NCBI GenBank assembly: GCA_023053545.1
Contig: JAKZAN010000002.1
Span: forward strand, 10,598,790 to 10,662,789
Length of the DNA: 64,000 nucleotides
Direction: 5' to 3'
Source: Lepidurus packardi
Lineage: Eukaryota > Arthropoda > Branchiopoda > Notostraca > Triopsidae
The position numbers and the translations under genes were made by a program. How positions within the stretch are numbered: the first letter of the stretch is position 1; the number at the start of each line of letters is the position of its first letter. The notes below the pieces were generated by a model. The model worked only from the letters and a program-made list of their open reading frames with translations, was not told the DNA's origin and did no database searches. Positions 10,701-21,809 of the stretch are shown one piece after another.

Positions 10701-13555
10701 CTCATAAACTCGATGCTGACAAGGTGCGTGTTGCCTGCAACGAGTTACGGCAGAAGAAAGATATTATCTCCCTGCACTTCATTTATACTTTCGGAATTGC
10801 TTAAACTAGAAGTGCGAATCAAAAAGGAAACGTTCGAAGACCGTAAAGAAGACTGCAGTACGGGAAGATAAAAGAGGCGTCGCTTGTCACCAAACCACCC
10901 ATCATCCACCACCCTGTGTTGCTTCGCGATCTGGCAAAGGCCCTCGGCACCAAGCGTCCCTGTGCTGAGCAGCATGGAAGCTTTGGATCGCTCTTCTCCG
11001 CTGCAATCATCCATAACGCCCAATAATACGGGAGGATTCAACGGTCAGGGATTGAAAAGCCATCGCAGTCATCCCGATTGTGATCCTAAAACGACCCCGC
11101 TGGTGCAGCTCACCGAAACAAGCCGTGCTTTTATGAGAACTTACGGTAATATCAGGCTAGATCACTGCTCTCACACTCCTTCTCTATAAAAACCTTTCTA
11201 GCCCACTCAACTCCCTTGAACTGAATACCGAGCAAAAAGGAAATAAAGCTTTACCCCAAATTGTCCGCACGCGCTTAGAAAAGCTAAGCGAAGTTGATCG
11301 CTATTGTGCAAAAGCAACAAAGATTTTCCAGGGATTTTTACTAAACCTTTTTTTTTATCCTAAGGGAGAATTACTGAGGAAAAGTAGAAGTTAGCTATTG
11401 TTGTTATTTGGCGGAATCTAGTGGCGTTTGAATAACAAGAGCCCTATTCTCGAATTATAACGACCGTTAAAAGCGTGATATAATTGGTCGTTCCTCCAGC
11501 TAGAAGCGGGAAAAAAGGGGGGGCCTCTTTAGGCGACCTTCATGCATATTGCAATAGGCACGCTTCCACATGTCGTTGGTTACGAACGTGAGGCGCGAGC
11601 TGCCGTGGGAAATGACATGACGTGGGAATATTTAAGCGTCGGCAAACGCAATGTCAACAATGAGTTCTTAACATTTAAGGTAACCAGCTCGAATATTAAG
11701 TCACCATGGCAACTCAGGAGGCAACACATGAAAAAACCGACAAAAGACGTCTGCGTAAAAACACAGTCATATAACCACTATAACTTGCTCTGGTGGTGGC
11801 CAAATACGGTTCCGCGTTACAAGCAAACGGGAAAGGAAAGATATAGAGACTTGGTTATAAGTTGTATTCTCCCACGTTTTACGAGTCGCATCCCGCATTA
11901 CTGCTCGAACATAACGCACCCAATTGCCTAACTCAACATTTCGAAGCCTAAAACATTTACAGACATGGCAAGCCATAAACTGAAAGTTTACCCCTACCAC
12001 TCCCCTTTCCCATGTAGTAACGAAAATTATGCTCCGTGACTTAAAAATATCTTCAATACTGACCAACTCTTCTATTCTTTGTTTTCGTTTCTAGCGGAGG
12101 ATAGCGATACCGGTATTGGCTTTTGTGGATGGATCCTCACAGCTTTATCCTGGCTTTTCGTACTGGCCACAATGCCCTTTTCTTTCTACGTGTGTTTCAA
12201 GGTAAATAGCGTGACAAAACATGCTGTCACAAATCTTATTTCCAATTCCATCCTTCACAACCTAAAACAGGTCGTTCAAGAGTACGAAAGAGCAGTTATA
12301 TTCCGCTTAGGACGTCTACTCACCGGAGGAGCCAAAGGACCAGGTGAAGGCGCATGAAACAACATCCAGTAAATTTTAACTAACACGGGAACATGGCTAT
12401 TCTGTAGGAATTTTCTTCATCTTGCCTTGCATTGAGACCTATAGCAAAGTTGACCTGCGTACTAGCGTTTTCGACATCCCTCCTCAAGAGGTAATGGGGT
12501 ACCAGTACCATTCTAGCGTGCTTAAATATGTGGACTAAATAACAAATTCAAGCGCTTCTATTTCCTTTAACCTTCCTTTTGCTGTAACGCTTTCTTACGT
12601 TTGTCTTCCTTATCCGCTTGCTGTAACGCGCTTGGAATAACTTATACCCCAAGGTATTGACCAAAGACAGTGTCACGGTCAGTGTAGACGCGGTAAGTTA
12701 CTATTGCAAACACCCTTAGGTCATTCTAATTGTTCTGCCTTAATTAATTGAATGTGCAGGTAGTGTACTACCGCGTTTCAAATGCGACTGTGTCGATAGC
12801 TAATGTGGAAAATGCTCATCATTCCACTCGCCTGCTGGCGCAAACGACCTTACGGAACATCCTGGGAACGAAAAATTTGCACGAAATTCTGTGCGACCGA
12901 GAAAACATATCAGGGTCGATGCAGGTAAGGAAAGTAACAACATCCCTAGCTATTGGACCTTCTTCACCCCGTAATGAACTTCCTTGTCGGTGTGTAGGCA
13001 GCGCTGGATGATGCTACGGAGGCTTGGGGCATTAAAGTGGAGCGAGTAGAGATGTAAGTTTGACAGCTTTTGTTGTATAGCTTCTGATCGCGGTTTGGTT
13101 CTAATAATCTACTGTGTGACTATGTAACGCTTTACAGCAAAGACGTTCGATTACCGGTGCAATTACAGCGTGCAATGGCAGCTGAAGCTGAAGCTGCTCG
13201 CGAAGCTCGAGCCAAAGTTATAGCGGCCGAAGGTGAGCATAAAGCTTCAAGGGCACTTAAGGAAGCCGCTGATGTTATTTCTGAATCCCCTGCGGCACTC
13301 CAACTTCGCTACCTTCAAGTAAAAAAAAATTAGTTTACAACTATACGCGTAAGCATAACTTAACGCACAATCATACCTTTGTTCGCCTTCACATTTAGAC
13401 TCTGAGTACAATAAGCGCGGAAAAAAACAGGTAAAGAAAAACTCGCAAAGCTGACGCATGAATCCAATGTTTACCTTTTTAGTACCATCATATTTCCGCT
13501 GCCGATCGATTTCCTGACTCAGTTCGTTCGGCGACCGAAACAGTCTCAGGATTAA
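7614..13555 (+). CDS. Stomatin-family membrane scaffold protein (isoform A)
   Basis: Ten coding exons: 7614-7749, 12095-12201, 12271-12343, 12408-12490, 12654-12692, 12760-12924, 12998-13053, 13138-13318, 13399-13430, 13483-13555. Every phase agrees, giving 314 residues. Stomatins are monotopic inner-leaflet proteins that oligomerise, bind cholesterol and tune ion channels and transporters. After a variable polar N-terminus comes a hydrophobic hairpin beginning [14 protein letters not shown], then the SPFH/band 7 domain: [52 protein letters not shown]. The C-terminal helix has [19 protein letters not shown] and the oligomerisation and raft segment ends with [13 protein letters not shown]. This is a full-length family member. 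Poly(A) signals of the AATAAA type lie around 13780-13800. The first exon is one of at least two alternatives. Confidence 0.93.
8129..8137 (+). promoter_or_regulatory. TATA box of the nested ORF
   Basis: TATAAAAGG lies about 115 bases before the ATG at 8250 and about 25-30 bases before a pyrimidine/CA site near 8155-8160. It is the best TATA match near this ORF and supports an independent start of transcription inside the stomatin locus. Confidence 0.5.
8250..9128 (+). CDS. Nested intronless ORF with SAM-like N-terminus, function unknown
   Basis: An ATG in good context (aaaATGG) at 8250 opens a 292-codon frame between the two alternative stomatin first exons, on the same strand. Residues about 1-62 begin [16 protein letters not shown] and have the Trp/Leu spacing of a SAM-like helical domain (inference from pattern, not a search). 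The middle is acidic and rich in His, Gln and Glu. Near residues 250-262 is a basic patch [13 protein letters not shown], like linkers found near the integrase end of retroelement polyproteins or an AT-hook-like DNA contact. No transmembrane segment is seen. Two readings are possible. It may be an independent single-exon gene, perhaps a domesticated retroelement fragment. Or it may be a third stomatin first exon, because CAG|gtactt at 9036 is a good phase-1 donor like those of exons A and B. I do not recognise the family. Confidence 0.6.
   Translation: MEPWIHIWCEEKGLEPSTAQYLHRQGFRSVRHLLAIKEQVTDLLELPLAEKLLLRCEIDALRCHEQNRGEENLRPKSAAIQVYHLPADKFFVHWTKSLSPTPSVTDLRIQPEQHQLVATSTAYGYDKVLTDEFHEKWRRGKSATQQLALDMQMSLSSSESTRLELREELIHIDHRHQPFEIDGDTEHQHGFPTFIEEQLDNVCTDAPPDHEEQHVILTTNPEQPFVYCTYHTEDTVLNESLLPLSISRSGRRVRKPKRWDDSGTLLEKQKTKMDQMLDYPTQEWDFRDSGTG
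9129..10973. other. Stomatin intron or flank, nothing recognised
   Basis: Non-coding sequence between the nested ORF and stomatin exon B. Short ORFs overlap on both strands near 9360-9600 and 9700-10095 and look random. A purine-rich stretch lies near 9870-9900. A weak TATA-like GATAAAAGAG near 10866 could serve exon B. Confidence 0.4.
10974..11145 (+). CDS. Stomatin alternative first coding exon B
   Basis: ATG at 10974 opens 172 coding bases, starting [13 protein letters not shown], and ends TACG|gtaat in phase 1, the same phase as exon A. Joining to 12095 gives [16 protein letters not shown] and a stomatin of 326 residues. The peptide is Ser/Thr/Pro/Gln-rich with no hydrophobic part, so it changes only the cytosolic N-terminus. 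It sits 3.2 kb after exon A and about 950 bases before the common exons, which suggests an alternative promoter. Confidence 0.68.
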
Positions 13556-16500
13556 AAAAACAGATCTGTCCATACTCGTTCAAAGCGAAAAACGACATGT
13601 ATGGTGGATGAATGTTACGGGGCATTTAAGCGAACAACGAGCGAACGTATAGTACATTTAAGCTAAAAAGTGTGATGTCTTATTCTTGTCAGTCGAGCGT
13701 ATAAGTTACATTGAGCGAAAACGAGACTATCTAATATTAACTATAAGAAAGCGTGTACGACATATTTATTTGTAATTTAGTCAATAAATGCCCAAATAAA
13801 AAAAATCTTTTATTTACTTTGAATTACTTAAATTAGTGTAAGAAAATTGTATTTGGCTTGACAGTCCGACATGCATGAAAGTAAAGAAATGTTTTGTTTT
13901 TTGGTCGGTTTCCTGAGTTCAGTTTCTTTGTCCCTATAGTACTTCTCAAGAACTTCCCAATTGTTCTGTTCCGGAAATATTTTTTTTATTAAACACCAAA
14001 CAACTTTTTTTTTTCAAGTGTATCATTTTATGTCTTGCTCTTTCTTTCATCTCAAGACGTTTTCAACATTTATTTGCTGTGTCCTAAAAAAAATACACGA
14101 ATAGTTTCCGCTTTAGCTGGGTTTTTCTTGTGGTAATTTGGCACGTTTGCTCTTTGATGCGTGACAAATTTCGGATTCGAACTCTTACAACCAGAAATAA
14201 GGTTCAGGGAGACTTTATGAAGTAACGTAGACTTTTCTTCGATTTCTGTACAATTCTGGAGTGTTTGTCAGCTCTTATAAACTAACACAACTAGAAGACT
14301 ACCCAGTTTGAGAATTTTGACTTGATCTTGCATTTTTGGGAGTATACGCAGTGTTTCTTGGGTTTTCCTTTCAATGAACCTTTTCACAGATCGGAATTTT
14401 CCGTCAACCCCTTTTTTCCTAAGAAATTTGCCCGATACGCTAACGCAACTACGTTATATTTTGAAAATTACTGCGAATATAACTGAACTAAGCAAATGAA
14501 ACTGCGCTATTGCAGATAAAATAGCGATGTTATAACTCCTAAAGAAGTAGTTGAATGGATAACTAACTTAAGTTTCAGTCTATAATCAAGGGGTTAATAT
14601 CTCGCTTCAACTTAAACAGTTAAACAAGTATATTTTTTTAAAAATTTATTACCAGTTTAGGCCGAAGCCTGTTACTGGGAACAAGTATATTTATAACATC
14701 ACCTATAACTTCGTAGCTGACGCCGTACCATTTATAACTTTGTAACTGACACCGTAGCTGTGGAACTTCATAAACCAAGCGACTGAGTTACGAACTCCTT
14801 TTCTAAAATTAACAAGTTCGTTCAAGTGAGCCTAGGCCAACAATATATTATCATTTATAATACATAACGAGAATACAACCAACTAAAAGTAGGCGTTTGC
14901 TCAAGTGGGGAGACGGCTTACAACTCCTTACTGACGTCTCCTGAAAATTACCTGACGTAGGTTCATGACTTAGCACATCTAAAGTCTCAACACCTCTGTG
15001 CCACGAGCCAAAGTTAACAATGGAAGCATTTGGTAAGCAAACAATGAGCTCTCGGGGCTAAAAATCGAACTCCTAGAATCGCAATGCACGGTGGCGGTAA
15101 TCCCCAGGAATAACCCGAGCTTTAGAAAGCAGGATATTATCCCTAAATTGCTCCATTGAACTGCCAACGAAAACGACCAACAATGGAAAAAAACAAAACA
15201 ATGGAATACGGCATCCCTCCCCCTGGATCTTCCAAAATTTTCCGACTTTTTGGGCAAGTCGTGATTTAACGCCCTTTTCCTAAGCTACGGGTTAAGAAAT
15301 TCCAAACCTTACGCAGAAACAGCCAACTGAGTCACCTTACTGCCTACGTGACCAGCTCATTTCATGAACGATAGCGTCCTGATTCATTATTGACTAAGCT
15401 TAAAGGCACTTCATACTTCACATTATAGGTGTATAAAAGCGAGGTCTAAATGGTCTATATCAACTGTATTTGGCTATCTTTATCTAATGTAGTGGTAATG
15501 TCTCAAAGTTAGCCCACTCAGTTTCCTGTTCAGCATGACTAGAATGCTTTTTCACTACGAAAGTCATTTAAAGTTCACCGTTTTTCCGTCAAAAGTTTCG
15601 ATAAGCGATAAGACAAACCAAAAAAAATCATATCACGTTGGATGATTCAGGAAAACGACATACCAGGGTAAACCTACAATTTATGGTCCAACGTTATCCT
15701 TCTTCTGGTATTTCTCTAAAGGTATATCTCGGGATGATACCTAAGGGACCAATGAAAAGCAAAAAGAAAAATTACATATCTTAGAAGCACATATAGTCAC
15801 ATTAAAATATGCATTCCTGTCTGACTTTAGGGATTTTACCGTGTATCTGTGGACGATCAATGGATTAAAGATACAAACGTCATGTTTGGGAATGTTTCAG
15901 ACGTCGTTAATGATAGAAATCCCGTGTCTAGTTATCACCGAGCATGTCCAAGCATTTTAGCTCCCAAATTTCCGTCAGATTGTGATAACCTTTCTCAACA
16001 GTTTGTTTTATCACGCAAGCTGTCAAATTTCCTTCAATTGCGTAAGCCGCACGCTGCTTCCTGTATCACCCCAAACGCCGGTCTCGCATGCGAGATCATC
16101 TCGAGAGAAACGTCTAGGAAATGTACAGGTTTAAAAAAGCCATAGCTTGCATGACTTGCACTTTTCGCGCTTAGAAATCAATGATGAAATAACCAGTCTT
16201 TCCTTGCCCAGACTTGCCTATTCCATTTTATCTTAATCAGCTGTGCTAAAAATTTTATTACGGAAACGAATTACGATAATAGTGTCTAAGCGTACTGGAA
16301 AGAGAATCCAGGTAGGCTACATGAACAGAATAGCCCATTGGAGAGATTTGCTACGCAAGTTCGTCCCTGACCGAGAGAGTGAAGTTCTGACGTCAAATGA
16401 TGAACAATGACCAAGAATAATCAACGTCATTCTATTAATAGCGTATCGTTGCACCATACCTGTCGAAGGGAATTTCTTAGAGTATTAGGGACCTCGCCTA

Positions 16501-17015
16501 CTATGCTATTTGACCATCTGATTACGATAAAAAAATGGAGAACCTAACCTAACCTATCTCTTTATTATTATCCTTTTCCAAATACTAAGAATTTCTTTAC
16601 TACTAACCGAATACCATTTAGGCAATCTTGCAGCCAAATACGGCTCATCCGATAGACAGTTACATGTTACGCAATGGGACACGCATAAGAGAAATGTTTC
16701 CGTGCCGCCATATCTGTTACATCGAGCGCATTCTTTGATAAAGTTATAATTAGCGATGAGATTACACGTTCGGTTCCCAATGTAGCGAAGTCAAGTCATG
16801 GTAACCCTGTAGAAGCTGAGCGTCACTTTTGTTTTCGGTAAATACAGCACAAGGCTAAGTACTACAAAAATAGCGTGAAAATCATGAATGAGAGACGGAG
16901 GAGTAGGTTTACTCGGATGGGATATCCCCACTGCCCCAGGTGTGAGATTGGGAGGACCCCGTAGAGAGTACCGCTTCCCGTAGACTTTTACCAGATAAGG
17001 TCTTTCGCAGGTGGG
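13556..17015. other. Intergenic region between stomatin and cyclooxygenase
   Basis: The first 250 bases are the stomatin 3' end with AATAAA-type signals. The rest is AT-rich with no convincing exon. A short imperfect duplication (about 45-base spacing) lies near 14700-14755, and a three-unit CCTAA run lies at 16541-16556. Confidence 0.5.
16541..16556. repeat. Short (CCTAA)n run, arthropod telomere-type motif
   Basis: Three tandem CCTAA-type units, the complement of the TTAGG telomere repeat of many arthropods. It is far too short to be a telomere and is interstitial. Confidence 0.6.
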
Positions 17016-17021
17016 TATATA
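17016..17021 (+). promoter_or_regulatory. TATA-like element of the cyclooxygenase gene
   Basis: GGTATATATGC lies about 190 bases before the donor of the leader exon and some 25-30 bases before TCCTCAGATTC, an initiator-like site. This places the first exon at about 17045-17205. Confidence 0.45.
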
Positions 17022-17204
17022 TGCTAGGGCTAACGTTAGAGCTCCTCAGATTCTTCTTTCAAGCAAAAGCGCGCACACATACTAAACCGAAGAGCTAAAA
17101 AGTGCCTGCAAACCCAAGGAGTTCTTACATCATACGTCCAAAACTTAATCTTACTAGTGTTGTGATCATCAGTCAATTAATTCTATATTTATAAGTCTCT
17201 CAAA

Positions 17205-19703
17205 AGTAAGGGCTACTTTCTTTTTTTTGTTTTTTGAAGGCGGAGGGGGGGGGGGGGTCAGTGTTTTCATACTGAAGCTAAATGAATTTATTTCTTTATA
17301 GTGATCTCCACAAAATGTGCCGTTCTCATCGTGGCTATTGTCGCAATTCATAAAGTGTCTTCAGAAGATGGTAAGTTATCAAAGTTTTTAAAATTTGGTT
17401 TATGATATAACTCATCGAATCGATCTCTTATTTTTATAGCGTACGACCCGTGCTGTTCATTCCCTTGTCAAAATGACGGCGTGTGTCTCTCGGGTCCTCA
17501 AGCATCTTTCACATGTGACTGCACAGGTTTAGAATACCACGGCAAAACGTGCGAAACTCGTAAGTGCAATCAATCATCTTTAACTAAAAAGCAAAAATTA
17601 ATTTAACTCACTTGTTTTCGGATATAGCTTATTTCCTGCGGAGGTTCAAGAACTTATTGCGTCCATCAGCAGAAACGCTACACAATTTGTTTACCGGCGT
17701 ACCATGGTTTTGGAAAATAATTAATAGCATACCCCCTCTGCAGAGGGCGGCCATGCGCTACGTCTACCTGAGTAAGTGAACGGCATTTTCGTACAACATA
17801 GAGTGACTTACTTATGTTTTATTGGTTTGAACCAAACAGGTCGCGGTGCCTCTGTTGATTCACCACCCAGGTTTAGCACAGGTTATGACTACATCACCAG
17901 CGATTCCCACTTCAACACTTCGCTCTATGCAAGGAGTCTTCCCGCAGTTCCAAAGAACTGCCCAACACCCATGGGCGTAGCAGGTAAGCGTAAACGGAAT
18001 ACGTGCACGTAAGTTGCGAAACGGATCTTTAATTTAAAACATTCGTAGGCAAACCTGTTTTACCGGATGTCAACGTCCTTGCCGAACGGTTCTTTAAACG
18101 CAAGCAATTTATTCCGGAACCACATGGAACTAACGTTTTGTTTGCCTTCTACGCTCAGCATTTTAGCCATCAGTTCTTCCGGACGGACAAAAGGAAAGGC
18201 GCTGCTTTTACAGAAGGCAACGATGGGGTAAGTGTAGTTTCCCACCTTTGTCTAGCTAATCCCCGTTTTTAGTATGTTACTTACTTATCTCTTGAACTCC
18301 CTCCAATCGAGCAGGTTGATGTCTCGCACATTTACGGTCTCGATGTAGCTACCCAACATGCTCTCAGATCCTTCCGTCAAGGAAGGCTTAAAACGCAGAC
18401 CATAAATGAAGAAGAATACCCGCCTGCGTTGAAAGACGCCCCCGAAGTGCACATGATTTACCCACCACATGTGCCCGAAAGCGAAAAGGTCGCCCTGGGT
18501 CACCCATTCTTTAGCGTTTTGCCGGGCTTGTTCGCAATGTCCACCGTCTGGATCAGGGAGCACAACCGAATTTGCAACATCCTTGCCCAAGAACATCCTG
18601 ATTGGGACGACGAGCGTCTCTACCAAACCGCTAAGCTAATCGTTTTGGGCCAGAACCTCAAGATCACCATTGAAGAATACGTCCAGCATCTGAGTCAATA
18701 CAAGCTCAAGTTGACCTACGATCCCGAGTTGCTCATCGGAGAAAAGTTCCAGTACTCGAACCGAATCCACGTAGAATTCAACCATCTCTACCACTGGCAT
18801 CCACTTATGCCCGATAGCATGGATATCGATCAGACTAACTACACTCTGCACCAAATGGCCTTTAAAACCACGCCAGTCATCACCCACGGATTAGACGAGT
18901 TTGTCAAAGCCATGGCAAACAAACAAGCTGGAGCGGTGAGCATTCATTAACAAAACTGTCTTCAACCGACAAAACATTACCCTTTTTTATTTCTCATAGT
19001 TATCTCATCATAACCACGGTTCAATGGTTCTGGAAGTCTTCAAGCGAGTTGTCAATCAAGGACGCGAATTGAGACTCCAGAGCTTCAACAATTACAGGGT
19101 GAAGTATGGGATGTCTCGACTCAGGAGTTTCCAAGAGTTGACCGGCGAAACGACCATGGCTCGCGAGTTGGAAGAACTGTACGGCCATATCGACGCGTTA
19201 GAATTCTATCCAGGTAGGAATGAGTTATGAACACTATGGAATGGACTTATTTAACGGAAATGGTGTTGCTTTTTGCAGGATTGCTCCTTGAGAAAGCAGG
19301 TCCATCCGTGACTTCATTAACCATGGTCAACCTTGGCGGTCCCTTTGCTGTAAAAGGTATGATGGCCAACCCGCTTAGTAGCCCACAGTATTGGAAACCA
19401 TCCACTTTTGGAGGTGACGTGGGATTCAACATTGTGAAAAACGCCAACTTACGGAATCTGTTCTGCAACAACATGAAAGCGTGCGGACACATCGCTTTCT
19501 ATATTCCACCCTCTTTGACTAGTGCGTCAGCCGAAGGACCAGATCTTGAATCGTCAAAAAAAGCTCAACAGCCTGAGAAAATGTATTCGCCAGCTGCGGG
19601 CACTCAGTGCACAACTTCACACCCTGCTTTGTTTCATACGATAGCTAACGATAACCATGATTGGGCTCGTATCGCCCCTGCATCGACCGAAAAAGATTTA
19701 TAA
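17205..19703 (+). CDS. PTGS: Prostaglandin G/H synthase (cyclooxygenase)
   Basis: Exons: 17205 (A of ATG), 17302-17370, 17440-17559, 17628-17771, 17840-17983, 18049-18227, 18315-18935, 19000-19213, 19279-19703; 638 residues. The enzyme turns arachidonate into prostaglandin G2, then H2, at the ER lumen face. Seen in order: signal peptide 1-22; EGF-like module 24-63 (PCCSFPCQNDGVC); membrane-binding helices about 64-112; then the haem peroxidase fold. Landmarks, with sheep COX-1 numbers: Arg113 (R120), Gln196 and distal His200 (Q203, H207), Tyr366 (Y355), catalytic Tyr378 and proximal His381 in LYHWHPL (Y385, H388), Val514 (523). The aspirin serine (S530) is Ala521 in LGGPFAVKG, and E524 is Asn515. 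The tail ends EKDL, which resembles but is not KDEL. The start codon is split: the leader exon ends in A at 17205 and the next begins TG. Convergent with CK2 beta. Confidence 0.95.
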
Positions 19704-20178
19704 ACTTCGGAGTCAGACTTTACATTATCTGAAAATACGCTAAAGATGTAAACGTGGAACAAAGCTGTGATATTCATTTTACCCTATTATTTATCCTTTC
19801 ACTTGTGAATGAACTGTAACTATGTCTACATCACTGCCAAATGCAAATGCCAAGTAAAAAGACTTAGTTTATCTTTAAACAAAGATGTTTACTTTATTTT
19901 TTAGCATGGTATATATTGAAACCAAACAACGGTACAATTGAATTAATCGAATACCTAATTAGTCTTGAAAGCGGGGAAAAAACCTGCCGGCGTCGCATGT
20001 TTTTTTTTCTCCGAAAGTTTGGAATACAAAACAGTTAAAAGGAGGAAATCATGCTTTGGACAAAACCTTCCAATTTTTTTCTTTTTTACCAAATTTCAGC
20101 CACGTACTGTAACAAAAAAACGAAGAATTTGAACATTCTGTTGCCTAAAGAAACATTGTAGCTCCCTTGAGTTTTCTG

Positions 20179-21238
20179 TCAACGTTTGCCGTTGTTGTAA
20201 GAAACAGCCCTCATTGGCACTTTAAAATTTGAAGCGCCTTGCTGCTGAATCTGATATGCCAAGGGATGGATCTTGAATCCATACAGCCTGTCGAGAACAG
20301 CGAAATTAATCTATTAATTATCACATTCCCTTCATAGTCTTAATGGTTCAACAAGTCTAATTTATGCGTCTGGTTCTTAGTATTGTTACCTTGACTATAC
20401 CCCTAAAAGACAAACACGAGAAAGAAGAGAAAGTTCTACGAAGCAGAACTACGACTTGAGAATATACGGTAACTTCTATATGCTAAACAATTTTTGCCGC
20501 TTTCTCAAGAATAGATTAATTACCTGGGAACAAACTGGTTTGTAGGTCTTTTAGGCCTATATTCGGGATGCACCATAAATAGCATATGTGGAAAGCCTGT
20601 GCCAAAGTAAGCTCCATCCGTGTGATGATGGCGCGAGGATTTAGGCGTGTACACATCCATGCACTTTGGACAATACAATTTGACCATAGCCTCGCCAGGA
20701 ACATCAGATAACCCTAATATATGACTTCAGTAAGTTCGAAAAAAGAAGACGAGCTTACCAATTGGTAGCATAAGCTGATTTTCACAATACACGCGGGGAC
20801 AATGCCCAAAATCACCAGCGTGATACTTTTCGATCATTTGTAAGATGCCACGGTTTGTCAAAATATATCTAGCGTGTATAAGCCCATAAAGCATTTCGGA
20901 CGCCTGTTCAATTAAGTCCGACTGATTAGGATTGTCTTCCACGTCATCATCTAACGCAATAAAAGATAATTTTAATTCAGATCTCAGAGACCAGTGGTTT
21001 TACCTGGTTCTAAATCCAAAATCATGTCCAGAGCTTGGCGGTAGTGTGGCACTTGTTCATTGAGACCAGTCAAATTAAACTTATCTTGAATGTAGTCTTC
21101 ATCGACCTATACAAAGAATATTTCTAGCACATAGCAGGAAAATAATGATGTTTGGTTTGTTTATACCTCGCAAAAGAACTCATTTCCTCTTAGTCCACAG
21201 AACCAAGAGATCCAAGATACTTCTTCTGAGCTGCTCAT
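20179..21238 (-). CDS. CSNK2B: Casein kinase 2 beta regulatory subunit
   Basis: Five coding exons: 21167-21238, 21004-21106, 20759-20950, 20524-20713, 20179-20287. All phases agree, 221 residues (family about 215). The beta subunit forms the dimeric core of the CK2 tetramer and sets substrate choice and stability of the Ser/Thr kinase. Seen: N-terminal [20 protein letters not shown] (autophosphorylation serines), the acidic loop [19 protein letters not shown], the zinc ribbon CPRVYC...[22 protein letters not shown], and [12 protein letters not shown] at the alpha-binding tail. The last residues (VSYNNGKR) are lineage-specific. Introns are 45-60 nt except the last (236 nt). It lies downstream of ATP13A1 on the same strand, 571 bases away, and converges on cyclooxygenase. 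Confidence 0.97.
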
Positions 21239-21809
21239 CTTCCTACAACATGAAAAAGAGAGTCATTTTGCTTCCTTTGGGAAAACATTGAAGCACTTCA
21301 GTAAAGGAGAAAACAGTAGAAGCCACTTGGCAAACTTCTGGTACAAACAAAAAATGAGGTTGCCCAGTTTGTCACAAGTTCACCTACTTAGACCTAGTCC
21401 ATGAATGTTATATTGCGACCATAACGAACTACGACACTTCCCGCAATTTTAAACACCGGTTTAAATGGCTTTTGAGGACAAATTTAATGGGAAATTTCGC
21501 ATATAAAATGTACCTTTTCACGCCGGAGTTCGCCACGCTGGATTAGATGGTAACTACTACAGCGCCAAACTCGCCTAACGACTAAGCCGAGAACTACCGG
21601 CAACTCCCTTAATTCCCTCTAGCCTTTCTACGACGGACAAAATCCTGACCAGTATGAACGAAATACAGGTAACGCTCGTTAAATCTCATTCTAAGTTTTA
21701 TTTTTCAAGACGTTTAATTGTATTCATGCAGCGAACATCGACACGACCGTCACAAACTCAACACGAGAAGGAACGCCTCTTTTCTTTGCTTGTCATTCCA
21801 GTTTCAGCT

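Noticed and set aside
11542..11931. 129-codon ORF before the common stomatin exons
   Set aside because: Lies wholly in the stomatin intron, has no domain-like pattern, and the opposite strand is equally open.
16541..16556. CCTAA run as a telomere
   Set aside because: Only three units, in the middle of gene-containing sequence.
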